64,000 bases of DNA, taken from Cristatella mucedo (lineage: Eukaryota > Bryozoa > Phylactolaemata > Cristatellidae). Shown one piece after another: positions 1-11,208 of this stretch. A model generated the notes under the pieces. That model saw only the letters and a list, made by a program, of their open reading frames with translations, was not told where the DNA came from and searched no databases. The position numbers were made by a program, and so were the translations under genes. Every line of letters starts with the position of its first letter. Positions within the stretch are counted from its first letter, which is position 1. The stretch is from NCBI GenBank assembly GCA_009760855.2, contig WPIO01000011.1, positions 2,944,001 through 3,008,000 of the forward strand, written 5' to 3'.

Positions 1-1899
1 TATGACTGAACTTCATAGAAATGCTGTGATCCCTGGTCCAACCTCAGTGGCTGCTTACTCCAGACGTAAATGCAGTTACTTTCACTACTCCTGAACTGAC
101 ACTGTCAAAGGTGCTCGCTGTCTGTTTACTCGGCCGACTAGTCACCATGTTTCACATGTTCAGGAGTTCCCTGCATAATGCAAAATCACACAGTTCGTGC
201 TGTGTTGCACGGATATTAGAAGCAAATTCAAGATCAGTGGTTCATGAAATAATGCTCTTCGAGATATTTGGCCACACAATTTAATCGCTTTCTGGACATG
301 CTTGTCTCCACCAACGACCATTCGGCTTTGGTGTGGCCTATGTTATTTAGGCCAAATTAAATTTTGGACTTCCATGGCATTATCCAGGTTCATTGAAAGG
401 GCAGAGTGCCTGTAGCTTAATTTTGCCTTCGTAGCTGGTGCCCGTCAGCGATCATTGCAGCTGCAAAGTCGATACCAGCTAGGCGGGATTTCTAGGACAG
501 ATTTTGCAATAATCGTGGCAAATGTCACGGTCCGCTGACTGCAACACGCATAGATCAAACTCTTTTCTCTGTCCCTGCTGGCTCTTTACACTTCACCAGT
601 TCGTAAGCAGGAGTCGTCTTGTATTGATGCTTTTTTAATAATAATTAGTGTGGAGCTCCCAAGGAGACCATTGTCAGGTTGAATATTAAAAATGCAGTTT
701 CCAGGGCATAATGCACAGTCTATAGTCTATATGTCACTGGCTTAAGTTGAAAGCTCGTCCGTAGACACCTCTTCCTCCTCCTCCTCCTCCTCCTCCTCGA
801 CACACACCTTTCAGCATCCTCTGCATCAGCTGTGAAATTGCCTGCTTTGACCCCTTGATTGACCTTCGTTGCCTTGACCCATTACTCCATCTTTGATGCA
901 CGGTAATTTGCCACACGACTTCGACGGCCTGGACGAGAGCCTCCGAGATCTAGAGTTCGTGCTGGAGCTGTTTTTTTCTGAAGGGTTCTGGTAAAATCAC
1001 TGCGACCGCTGATATACTTGTATGTGCAGTGAACCTTGCCAGTACAGCCTTTCAGCATGCCGTCAATTCCCCTTTGCCCGGATGAGCTCACAATCTGAAG
1101 AATTAATCTGATCTTTGTGCAGTGCTCCCTCTCTCATCCCTCCTTCGTACTCTTCCGATCCCTCTCCACCATTCATCTCACCTCTCTCTCTGCTATCCCC
1201 CCACCCTATTTTTTTCTTGCCGTGTTCTCTTGTGCTTGCCTGCATGCCTATGCCGACGTACTGTTCCATAGCTCAAGTGTACATGGGGAATGGATCTAAT
1301 AACCCCGAAATAGTCGTCTATGCAGTTGTTGTTCCAGTCAGTTAAGCAGTGCTCTAGCGGTAAGCATTAAATATGCCAATGTGCCAATCTTACTGGTGTG
1401 ATAAATGTGTCGAAGCTAAATGTTTTTGAAATCGGTACCACCAAGCTTGCCGATGGCCCTACATGTTAATACTCAGTCACTAGATTGTAATGCTTCGTCT
1501 TTCTTGTGGAGCTCGTAGTGATTCTGTTAAGCAGGGTAAGTGCCTCTGCTGTTCAAGAATGATGGCAGCCTTCACCTTCGTTCAGGCAGTATTGCAATTG
1601 AGTGGACTGTGCGAGCAGACGGCACGAGCTAATGTCAGGCAGGTTGCTGTGCGTTCGTGTGCTTGCTGCAATGTTCTCCAAGAGTGCCCCACCGTGATGG
1701 GCTGCTCCGATATTGTCAACGATCCATATGCAGCAGACATTGTCAGTAGACAATTGTGCAACTGCTATTAACTATCCGGCGGCAGTTGATGCCGCGACTG
1801 GCTCGAGCGGTGCAGAAAGCTGGATTTCCGAAAGCCTATTCGTGGCACCGAAATCTGAGTGGGTGCCCGTGTGAGCGAGTGCATGTGTGCATGCTCTGC

Positions 1900-1946
<47 letters not shown>

Positions 1947-2100
1947 CCTGTGCGCGAGCGTGCACAGGCGCATGCATGTATCTTTGCGCCTGCACTCGAG
2001 GGCTTGCTCATCCTTTCCGCGACGTTTGCACATATGTGACTCGCTCGCCTGGCTGCTTTTCTTTCAGCAGCGCCAACTGCTGCGTCGACGGTAAAGATCT
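1..2100. other. no gene recognised; simple repeats
   Basis: Scattered short frames on both strands, none with exon-like bounds or family similarity. It holds a CCT repeat (about 772-799), a pyrimidine-rich patch (about 1125-1230) and a TG repeat at 1907-1939 followed by CG-alternating sequence. Confidence 0.6.
1907..1950. repeat. (TG)n microsatellite
   Basis: Uninterrupted TG run grading into alternating CG. The Cys-Val and His-Thr repeats in overlapping frames come from this run and are not protein-coding. Confidence 0.95.
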
Positions 2101-2121
2101 TTAGTCAGTCAGTCGACCGCA

Positions 2122-2272
2122 ATGATGAGGCTGACAATGGCGACACAGCGGGGACGGCGGCAGGCGCCCGAGCGGCGAGCAGGAGGAGGAGGAGGCAGCT
2201 GCAGCGAGGCGGCGCTGCGGGGCAGCCTCGGCCGCCTCGGCCGAGCGGCGGCGGCGGCTCTAGTGACCACAG
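2122..2272 (+). CDS. GC-rich candidate first exon
   Basis: A GC-rich, CpG-rich patch is open in two frames from about 2122 and ends ACCACAG before GTGAGC, a good donor. One frame gives MMRLTMATQRGRRQAPERR, the other a Gly/Arg/Pro-rich peptide. It may be the first exon of a gene whose last exon is at 8060-8435, but nothing in the sequence proves that link. Confidence 0.25.
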
Positions 2273-2694
2273 GTGAGCCGTCAGTCGATAGATGTAGATG
2301 CAGATGTAACGGCTGCCTGGCCGCCCGTGCGAATATTGCTCCTGTCCCACCCACTGTGGCACCGATGGAGGAACTCATCTCCTATAGGAGGCTGCTGCGG
2401 CCGCCCGTGCGTCCTCGAGAGTGGCTGCCGAGTTCGTCGCTGGCTGCGTGAGCTCGGCGTGGCCACATGACCGTCTGAAAGGAGCAGAGCATCGCTGACT
2501 GACGATCAGCTGACGTGCCGTTCCGGCCGCCGGCAGCTCGTCATGCAGACAGCCCAAGTGGGCGGCGCCATCCTCGTGGGCCGGCTCCTCCACGTGCCTG
2601 TCCGCATGGCTTCTCAGCACCCCCTCCCCCTCCAGGCCTCTCCCCTGCTCCTCCGTAGCCCCCTCAGGTATATCGCCTCTGCTGACATAGTGCA

Positions 2695-2950
2695 GTGCAT
2701 TTAGTACAATGCATTAATAAATACACAATACATTAATAAATACATTACAATAAATATTAAATAAATAAATGTAAAAATATTAAAATAAATATATGTAAAT
2801 AAATAATAAATGTACTAATAAATACATAATACATTAAATGCAATACATTTACAATGCATTTAGTACAATGCATTAATAAATAATACTGTATTAGTACATA
2901 TATTAAAATAAATATTAAATAAATAAATAAAAATAAATAAAACTAAAAAT

Positions 2951-2990
<40 letters not shown>

Positions 2991-3050
2991 TAAATACATA
3001 ATACATTGAATACATAGTAAAATGTACAATGCATTAAGTACAATGCATTA
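2695..3050. repeat. AT-rich degenerate tandem repeat with (AT)n core
   Basis: Variants of AATAAATACATTA recur, with an AT dinucleotide core near 2953-2990 and the phrase TACAATGCATTA repeated at both ends. Confidence 0.85.
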
Positions 3051-3499
3051 CAGGCAGGGCATAGGGTTGTCGTGCTCCTGCCGCGCTGTCTTGCACTTGC
3101 AGATCAGGACCAGGCAGATCTGCGTGCAAGCTTTTGATCTGCGAGAGTGATGGCAGCAATGGCTGCTCAGCTTGTGCAGACGTTCGATGGTGCTAGCCCT
3201 GCTCACGGCTCTTAGGGCTTTGCAGCTGATGCTGTTGCTCGGCATAGCAACGGTGTATGCTATGCGTAGCACCCGTGAAGTCTCATCGAATGACCCGCCA
3301 TGAAACAGTATCCTGATCGTACCGAGTAGGCATTCGAGTGTACGCAGGCGTCCTCTGACCCCGGGCCACTGGCTGCTGCTTGGATGAATGCTTTGATGTT
3401 CAAAGTAACGTAGGCCAGCTTGTTTTACAAACATTACAAGAACCATCATTTCGGAGAAAGTGGAAGAATGATCAAGACAGACCAAAAAACGCAGCTTTC

Positions 3500-4235
3500 A
3501 GCAATGGTAGCACAGTCGTGGGGGAGGGGCATGGTAACTGCTGGCTGTTACCCAACTAATTCTGCTGCCGTTCTTATTTGTTCGTACAGCTAAGCTGGTC
3601 GAGTCCAGTTTACGCCGCTGCCGATCCGGCAGGTCATCGGCAGCCTTGCATTTCACAGAAAAAATAGTAGCCATAATAATAATTATTATTTTAATTATAA
3701 TGAACCAGTTGCGCATTGCCTTATGCGAACTATTCAATAGATCTCTGTCTAGGCACTTGGTTAATGCTAGAATGGAAGCATGCCAATTAGTCAGTGATAA
3801 TAGGACGTGACAAGATCAGCTTGATCGTGGCTGGCTGGCATTGGAAGTAACAGAAGACTGCTCTTTGCCTGCCGGTTTTGCTATGGTCGGGGGGGGGGGG
3901 CTAACTATGTTTCTGTTACCACCATGGCAATTAAAGTTGGCAAAGAATGGGCTGTGAATAATTGAGAGCCTGAGCAACTGAGAATGTGGGTCTTATTGAG
4001 TCCGCCAAGTCATGCCAAGTGTCATTTCTTGAAACTCATTTTAGCTTGCTGTGCTGAACATATACGTGTAAAGGTTTCTTTGGCCGGATGTAGTTGCACG
4101 GCCAGGGGTACGCACGTGTAAGCAGTGCACCGATTTCGACTGACCAATCGCGTAGTCTTAGCCGGGTGGCCTTGAATGTCTTGAGAGGCTCCTGTGATGG
4201 CAACAGTGGCTGTGGGATGTGCTGCGGTTGCTGCT
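3500..4235. other. no gene recognised
   Basis: A poly-G run (3889-3900) and an ATAATAATTATTATT patch (3675-3690) are the only marked features. Short frames on both strands lack splice context. Confidence 0.5.
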
Positions 4236-4369
4236 GGAAGGTGACTCCTGCCAGCACTAGCAAGCAGTGGTCCCATTTCAGACTCCGACTAAGATATGTT
4301 GCTTCGATCGCATCGCGGTTTAACAGCAGAGCCAACGAATGACACGGTATCATTTCATGCATAATGCCT

Positions 4370-4650
4370 ACCTGTCCGACTTCCTTGCTTCCTTGGGGCA
4401 TGATCTCAGCACTACCTGTCGTTTAGCTTTTTGTCGTCTGCCGTTCCTTGCACTAAATTGTAACTTGTTGGCGGTCATTTTGTACCTTTTGCACCAACAG
4501 TCTGGAACTCAATTCCAGCTGTTGTCACCAGCTGCATTTACTCTGCCTCATGTATGTTATGGCTAAAGACGCATCTGTTCCGCTCAATGCGTTCCATTGA
4601 ACAAGTTGAGTTTTGTCTCCATCAGCCCAATTAATCATTCAATAAAAGCA
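4370..4650 (+). mobile_element. degraded L2/CR1-type LINE 3' fragment
   Basis: Around 4490-4600 the translation reads APTVWNSIPAVVTS and then a LKTHLFRS-like segment, the usual end of an L2-clade second ORF (normally RLWNSLP ... THLFR). It is old and heavily diverged. Confidence 0.45.
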
Positions 4651-5369
4651 TTTTGAGCAATTGCTATGGAACTCTACATTGTATACTGTTAGCCAAGTTG
4701 TGAATAATACTAATCAGTAGGGCTCAGCCAAGTGACCTTGCTGGTGAGCATATGCAAAAGCTGGACGGAGACAGTGTTTTTAAGTCGGTCTAGCATGACA
4801 TGACCTTTTGGCTAAGAATGCAGGGTCGTCATGCCTCTTGTTACCAAGTGCTCCAGTTGTTCATGATACAATCGTGACTGCATTGACCCGTGGTGCTTAG
4901 TGGTCACTGCGATGATTGCAGAATGTGTACAGGGCCGTATGATGTTCCGCATCAGAACTTGGCGAGTTGCAGTCCTGCCGTTGTCGTACTGCATGGCCAC
5001 TAGCCTCTACATAGACTCAGGGAGCCATGTGACCTGAAAGACTAGGTCACCGACCAAAAAAGCTTTTTAAGTTTATTGTGGCAGCAGCAGCAGGGGACAT
5101 TTGCAGTGTCGGTAGAATGTTAATTGAACTTTCTACACCTGCTGCAGTGCAAACAGATTCTACTTATATTTAATAACCCACATGCTGCATTGCAGACAGC
5201 CTTGGCTTCATACTGTAGATGGTGGGAACCGACCTTTGAGATCAGTAGTAGTGATGGGTGTCTCAAACAATTTTGTATGCTACTCACGACCAGAAATTTG
5301 TTGCTGCAATCCAACACAGGTTTGATGGATTATGATCCGCTGACTAAACGCAAGCAGCCTCGAACGGAC

Positions 5370-5815
5370 TATTCTCACCTCTAGCTTCCACCAGGTTAGG
5401 CCACCCAGCTTTTCTGACTCATATCGTTTAGCTATACCTCGTACGAACCTCAGATTTTACGGAGACGTACCTTTAGTTCGTATGCTCCCAAAGCCTGAAA
5501 CTCTCTCCCTACTGATGTCACGACATCCCCCGACTTGACATTTAAGAAGAAGTTTGAAATGCACCTGTTCATTACAGCATTTAGTGGGTCCTTATGATTC
5601 GTCCTTTGATTGCTAATGTCTGCTGACACTAGGCATACTGCCACTAACCATATTTTACATGCTGACACTGTGCATGTCACATCTAATCATGTTATGCTTG
5701 TTGACGTCGTGCAAGTTACTACTAGCCATTTGATCATGCTTCCTTCACAGCATATTTAAAGTGCTTAGAAAGAGATCCGAGGGTGCAATACAAATGTATT
5801 ATCATTATTACGGGG
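5370..5815 (+). mobile_element. LINE B 3' fragment
   Basis: Contains the conserved terminal block (TCGTATGCTCCCAAAGCCTG, then GCATTTAGTGGGTCC) and ends in the family tail AAGTGCTTAGAAAGAGAT ... ATACAAATGTATTATCATTATTA. 5'-truncated and diverged. Confidence 0.8.
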
Positions 5816-6027
5816 AGGCTGCAACTGGTACAGCAGTTTATCTAGGTATCAATGAGCCAAGCCATGGTTAGCCTTGTGAACAAGTAAGAATTTGTGAAAT
5901 AAGCATTTTTCAAGAATGATGTAACTTTCTGGATTTGTACAACATTGCAGCTGTATTCATTACCAGCTGTAGAAACTTAAATTGCTTCCACCTGAGTCCA
6001 CCGTCCAACCTCACGACTGGTTTATAA

Positions 6028-6600
6028 TAATAATAATAATAATGCACTTGACAAAGTGCCCTCAGAGAACTCAATCTCTTTCTAGGCGCTTTACATTTGC
6101 CGCAAAGGGAAACGCGATTGAATGGAGAGTAATATCATGCTTGATAAACAACATGAATAACACGGTTAGGGGTGACGTGCATAGGGTCAGAATGCAAGTG
6201 TGGTTAGTGGCAGTATGCAGTGTCAGCACACATACGCAGCACAACGTAATACGCAGCACAACGTAATACGCAGCACAACGTAATACGCATACGTAAGCAC
6301 ACGAAGGACGAATCACAGGGACCCACTAAATGCTGTCCTAAATAGATATTTGTAAGTTCTTTTTAAATGTGGTGGTCAGGGGATGTTGTTCGGGAGTGAG
6401 TGAGAATTCGGGAGTGAGTTCCAGGCTTTGGGAGCATGCGAACTAAATGCACGGTCTCCAAAGGATTTGAGGTTTGTACGAGGTATTGGTAAATTGTTGG
6501 ATTTTTACGTAGACCACTCCAGTGCCGTCTGATCTGGGCTAGCTTTTCATTGAAACGACTTGTCATTGGATGAGCACCAAAAGACCTTCACAGGCCAAGT
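6028..6600 (-). mobile_element. LINE B 3' fragment, reversed
   Basis: Begins on the plus strand with AATAATAATAATAATGCACT and CTCAATCTCTTTCTAGGCGC, the reverse complement of the LINE B tail, and continues through the block GAGTTCCAGGCTTTGGGAGC. It carries an internal 17-bp tandem repeat at 6233-6283. Confidence 0.85.
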
Positions 6601-6689
6601 TGGGAGTTGCCTGCTTTCAGTTGAAGGACAGCCAAACTAGTTTTCTCGTTGGTTACACTGCTTCGAGATTACTGCCTTTATTCCCTTGA

Positions 6690-7065
6690 TTCAGGACACC
6701 CGACCCGAGTCATTAATCATCTGCAAAATGCAGCAGCTTTTCTGTCGTCAACGATAGCATAGCTGCCACATCACCCTCCCTTTTTTGTCCAAGCCTCCCA
6801 TCAAACATTGATGAATCGCTTTCAATATCCTCTTATCTGCCCCACAGGTCGTTTCACTTGCTTACACCATCCTACCTCCTTGCTTGTGCTCTTGTAACGT
6901 CCCATCTATCCTCACCAATAGTCGACGTTTCCTTCCTAGCTTGTAAGCACCGAAAGTGCGGTCCTCGCTTTAGGCTCCTGTCACCACCTGCACTGACTTG
7001 GCTTCGTTTAAATCGCAGCTGAAAGAACGTATGTTCCGCTCTGCTTTCCGTGAGCCCCAGTGAAC
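6690..7065 (+). mobile_element. old L2/CR1-type LINE remnant
   Basis: Reading through, CTGCAAAATGCAGCAGCTTT matches the LQNAAARL block and AAATCGCAGCTGAAAGAACG the FKSQLKERMFRSAF block near the end of the second ORF. Frames are broken throughout. Confidence 0.55.
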
Positions 7066-7339
7066 TTACCTTTTTTGCTGCACTTGCCTGTGCATGATTC
7101 AGCTCATGCTACCTCGGGTTCCTATCATCCAACGAACGTCGTCTTCTGTGCTGTTACTTGCTTGTCTAAGCATGCAATCACGGATGTCATTAACCTTGGT
7201 AGTGGTTTCGTTCAGCTGTGGTGGCGGACGAATTCTCAGTCTTTCTGCCCTGCTAGTCCTATGCTGCGATGTTTCTAGGGTTATGCTGACTGTGCCGAAG
7301 TTAGGTCCGAGCGATATGTACAGATTTACATCGTGACAC

Positions 7340-7830
7340 TATAGTGAATAGGTAATAGCTTGCTAATGTAGCTCATAGAAGAGCTTCAGGTTTGCTTTAG
7401 TTGCAAGCTTACACTAATGCATAATTATTATTATTACAATCTTTAGTTCTTGCTTCTCTTGCAGTAAATTTCTTCAAGTTTCGAAGAGCCTAAATGGAGA
7501 TTTCGTTCTCTTACTGCCTTATACAAAAGACATTATTGTATTATCTAATCGGGGAGAAAGGCTGCTGCCGCTGCTGACTTGCAAACGTAGTGAAAGGGGG
7601 GCCTCGGCGATTTGCAGCAGCCGGCACTCTCGAGGAGTTGCCTTGGCCTCTACAAGCCAACTGCTTCCTGCAGCTAGTTACCCCCCTCCCCTTCATCCCC
7701 ACTTGTGCTTAAGCATTCTGCGTAGCCGGCACATTCGTGGTGCGTGCACAACTTGGTGTGGACACAAAAAGGCCTCAAGCGTTTCGACCGAGTGCCCAGT
7801 AGCACGGTCTCTTCTACTTCCACCGAAAGA
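7340..7830. other. no gene recognised
   Basis: AT-rich to 7560, then GC-rich. No supported exon. A tRNA-like head (GATGGCCCAGGAGGTAAAGC) at about 7835 resembles the start of SINE2 and may be a fragment of it. Confidence 0.4.
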
Positions 7831-8059
7831 GTGCGATGGCCCAGGAGGTAAAGCGCTCGGTGTATTGTGCTCTTCCGTCGAACGACGTCGTGGGTGGGCA
7901 AGACTGCAGCCACCCGGACTGTCCTAAAATTCGTTGCTGGTGAAAGCTGCTGGGGTTGCAGGCGGAAGTTAGAGCAGGCGCGCCCGGAGTGACGTGTGGG
8001 CGAGTGTGCCCAGCTTTGGCCACGCTTCGCAGCTCTGCCAATTGCTGGTCTCCTTTCAG

Positions 8060-8435
8060 CGAGACCGGCAGTTCCGGATCGGAAGAGGAGCCCGAACAGC
8101 GCCTCGCGCTGGAGAGCGTCGCCGTCACGGTCGATCACGTGCTTCGAGAGCGTGAAGTGCTGCACAAATATGGCGTCAAGCGGCTCGGCAAGCTGGAAGT
8201 GTACAGAGCGGCTACTACTAGCACTTCGAAAGCCGGAGGCGTAGCCACCTCGGCTTCGCTGCCGGCTTTCGTCGTGACAGGGCTGCCGACGGCGGATGCG
8301 ACAGTCAGAGGCCAGAGGTCAGAGGTCCTCTGTCCTCGGGCTGCGCAGCAGGCTGCTGCCGCTGCAGCAACGCCTGCCGAGCAGGGTCGGCTGGCGGCAA
8401 AAAAACGCAAGATGAAGAAAGAGCGAGCTCTTTAG
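8060..8435 (+). CDS. candidate terminal exon of an unidentified plus-strand gene
   Basis: A strong acceptor (TGCTGGTCTCCTTTCAG) opens 125 codons to TAG at 8433-8435. The product begins with an acidic SETGSSGSEEEPE segment, continues with a helical stretch (LALESVAVTVDHVLRERE), then an Ala/Ser/Thr-rich linker and a basic C-terminus KKRKMKKERAL. The layout of acidic serine patch, short helix and Lys/Arg tail resembles CUSTOS (C12orf43) and other small nuclear proteins, but the match is weak and no name is given. The gene would converge on TMEM248. Earlier exons were not located. The opposite strand is also open here, a by-product of GC-rich sequence. Confidence 0.45.
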
Positions 8436-8439
8436 GCTT

Positions 8440-9155
8440 TGTTGTTGTTGTTGAAAAGGCAGACAAACATAAAAAGCTTGCTTCTGGAGACGCCGAGGCC
8501 TGCTGCGTGGTGACCCCATCGTGCAAGTGCGCCTCTGAGAGGCGTGTGCTGCTGCTGCTCGCAATGCCACCATCGTGCTCCAGATAGCTATCTATGCACG
8601 CGGCAGCCTACTACTAACAGTAGTCAGTGGCAGGGCCAGCAGTGACCTGTGAGCTGCCTACGCACCGCCCACCCACCCACACGATGCCGCCGTCGTGGCC
8701 TCTTGCCTGCGGTGACAGTGGCTGCAGTGGTGGTGCTGGGGGAGGGGGTAAGGGTTGCACAAAAACAACTGCAACGCTGCTGGCGGTGGGCTGCAGGGCA
8801 CAGCAGCGCCTGCAGCTTTCGGCAAGTGCTGCGCCCTGTTTGGAATGTCATCCGGTGGCTGCACAGACGAGGCTGCACCATCCGGTCTGCATGCATCTCC
8901 ATCACGGTGACTGGCCGTCCTGCAAGAACGAATCGAGGAGAGGTTTGAGCAATTGCTCACACAGCATGCCCCACTCATATATACGTGTTTGAAGCCGTGT
9001 ATTCTGCTCGAGTCAAGTCCCTTGCATGTCTCTCGCGGTCAGCACTGCAGCTGAGGTCGACGGGAAGGTGGTCAGCAAATAGCACTCATGTCTGTCTGAG
9101 CATCAAGGAATTTGCAAGAGTCCTGCCCACCATTCAGCCCCCGGAACCAGCCGAG
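8440..9155. other. no supported gene; GC-rich overlapping frames
   Basis: Several frames of 90-120 codons overlap on both strands between 8620 and 9000, as expected in stop-poor GC-rich DNA. This may include the 3' UTR of the 8060-8435 exon; no AATAAA signal was seen shortly after its stop. Confidence 0.45.
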
Positions 9156-9230
9156 TTTACAGCACATGTCAAGTGCCTAGAAAGAGATTGCGCTCTCTGA
9201 GGGCATACATATACAGATGTATTCAGGAGC
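9155..9230 (+). mobile_element. LINE B tail fragment
   Basis: AAGTGCCTAGAAAGAGATTG followed by CTCTCTGAGGGC is the conserved LINE B 3' tail, directly upstream of a SINE1 copy that ends in the same kind of tail. Confidence 0.7.
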
Positions 9231-9370
9231 TGGTTTGGCCCAGTGTTTAAGGTGCTCGGCCCGACCAAGGTTTGCCGAGGTCGTGGGCTCGAGCACTGTG
9301 TGGTACATGTGAAGTGCCTGAATAGAGATTAAGTTCTCTTACGGAGCTATACAAATGAATTGTATATTTA
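9228..9370 (+). mobile_element. SINE1 copy (tRNA-derived)
   Basis: Head GCTGGTTTGGCCCAGTG..AAGGTGCTCG (A-box region), then GGTCGTGGGCTCGAGC (B-box region), then the tail TGAATAGAGATTAAGTTCTC and ATACAAATGAATT. This is the standard layout of a tRNA-headed SINE. Confidence 0.85.
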
Positions 9371-9467
9371 TTGCTATTATCAAGGTTCGGCTCTATGGAA
9401 AATTCCAGGAAAAAGCCTTTTCGGCTGCTGGTAGCCGGGGTCGGAGCAGGGGCCTTGACATTTGCAA

Positions 9468-9680
9468 TGGGCTGGGCCGCGCGACAGCCCAGGAGGTAAG
9501 GTGCTCACACTCTACACTACCGAGGTCGTGGGTTCGAATCCTGCATACGAGCCTTTATTGCCTATTTATTTATTTATATATTTACTTATTGCCCATTATA
9601 TCCTTTATTACCGACTGCAAGCGGCAGTGAAAGCTGTCAAGGCTACTCTGCCGATATACAAACAGGGCTGTTAAATCAGC
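9468..9680 (+). mobile_element. SINE2 copy (tRNA-derived, different tail)
   Basis: Head with CAGCCCAGGAGGTAAGGTGC and B box GGGTTCGAATCCTGC, an AT-rich spacer, then GGCAGTGAAAGCTGTCAAGG ... CAGGGCTGTTAAATCAGCTA. The end is shared with the copy at 54745-54925 and differs from SINE1. Confidence 0.65.
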
Positions 9681-9684
9681 TACT

Positions 9685-10195
9685 ACTTAGCAGAATGAAT
9701 TCGTTTGCTTTGCCAGTTGATCGATCACCTGATCTCCGGTTTTTCGAGCCAGCAGTCGACCTGTCTAGAATCCATAATCCAACGAATCCGGCTTAAAGCA
9801 TAGCTTATTAGACCTTTTCTCTTCGATAGCTACTGATACGTGGGACGACCTAACTCAGCAATAGCAACCGCACGGTAAAGCAACTACAAGCCACTTAAAC
9901 ATGGTGCCGTGCAGACACACTGCACGAACTGAAGTAAGCAAAACAGGCAAACATAGAGTGCCGAACAGTTAGCCAGTGCTACGAACCAGATCCTCGGCTT
10001 ATTTTGAACGTATTCAGCAGGCCACACCTCATATGTCCTGGAAAGTGGACATAGGCATGCATAGCATATGAGATGGCCTTATGGGGCACACCTGTGGGCG
10101 TTCTACAGGCTGCTTAAACGATGTTGCACCAACTGTTGCAGAGTTTATGCTGACATCCTTGTTACATGGCTCTGTACAGTAGTTTGGCACCACTT
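9685..10195. other. no gene recognised
   Basis: Unique-looking sequence with no exon signals; intergenic, downstream of the TMEM248-like 3' end. Confidence 0.4.
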
Positions 10196-10197
10196 AT

Positions 10198-10275
10198 AAC
10201 ACTAATAATGCATTTGTATAGTGCCCTAAGAGAACCAAATCTCTTCATAGAAACGCCATATAGGCTAAAAAGGAA
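10198..10275 (-). mobile_element. LINE/SINE tail fragment, reversed
   Basis: AATGCATTTGTATAGTGCCC and AGAGAACCAAATCTCTTC are the reverse complement of the shared LINE B/SINE1 tail. It probably lies within or just beyond the TMEM248-like 3' UTR. Confidence 0.7.
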
Positions 10276-10660
10276 ACAATTATGCACAGTATACATTCAA
10301 ATATAAGAATTTTAATGTGGCACCCAGTCATATTGTAAATAGAAACTAAATCGGATGCCGCAGCTACAAAGAGGTTGGAAGGCAGCCAGACAAGTCAACT
10401 GGCTCAACGACATTGCTGTTTCACAAAACATAAACTAGGATTATGCACTTTGAGTGGTGGCTATTATTAAGCACATGCTATTTGAAATCGAACTTACAGC
10501 TAAAGCAGTGCCGACCGTAGTGCAAGGGGTTGGCCTTGGTGGAGTACACGAGTCACCACCGGCTCACCCATGCTTTATGTGCCGACTCTAGTCACCGCCC
10601 GAACATAATATGGTCCTGCTGACCAGACATTAATGGGCATGATAACTTTCATGCATATAT

Positions 10661-10702
10661 CTAGTGTCCCTCACCATCGCTTGCGCAGGTCGCATCCACT
10701 GG
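10661..10702 (-). CDS. TMEM248: probable TMEM248-like terminal exon
   Basis: The nearest in-phase acceptor downstream of exon 6 is CACCTGCACAG. It opens a 13-codon tail ending at TAG (10663-10661) and gives a total length close to the human protein. The tail residues do not visibly match the vertebrate C-terminus, which is itself short and variable. Another acceptor further downstream is possible. Confidence 0.5.
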   Translation of the reverse strand, partial: PVDATCASDGEGH

Positions 10703-11174
10703 CTGTGCAGGTGGCCCAAGCTTTGTCACGAGTTTATGAGAGCATCACAAACACAGCAGCAGACGCTAGTCGCACTTGATGCATCAAGGTCACAGCGAGT
10801 GCACGCACTCACACACGAGCACGGGCCACTGGCCACTTACCTTGACCAACGTGGAGGGCAGTCGGCTGAACAATCTGGCAGCTCGGCTTCGGACCATGCC
10901 ATAGATGAACACTGCCAGCACCATGACAAACATGAAGTAGCTGGACGAGATGAGATGGATGTACACCAGATCCTTTTCGGTCTGCAAGCAAGGAGAGCAA
11001 ACAAGGTCAAGGCTAGCCGCGAGCAGGAAGCTGCCGCTCTCTCGCACACCAGCACACACACACACACACCTGTCTAGTTTGTAAGGGCCACCCGCCGGAT
11101 AAGCCAAAAACTAGCTATATATATATATATATATATAGCTAGTTTTTGGCTTGTCCGGTATTGAGTGCATATAT

Positions 11175-11208
<34 letters not shown>

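Noticed and set aside
1768-2033. Frames with His-Thr or Cys-Val repeats
   Set aside because: They are translations of the TG microsatellite; the same occurs at 47502-47930 and 60695-61180.
7674-8165. 163-codon reverse-strand frame
   Set aside because: It lies opposite the better-supported 8060-8435 exon and upstream GC-rich DNA, with no domain or splice context of its own.
8620-8992. Four overlapping frames of 90-120 codons
   Set aside because: Open on both strands at once, as expected in GC-rich stop-poor DNA; compositionally biased and without family similarity.
9228-9370. tRNA gene
   Set aside because: A- and B-box-like segments are present, but the sequence repeats elsewhere with a LINE-like tail and cannot fold into a full cloverleaf; it is a SINE.
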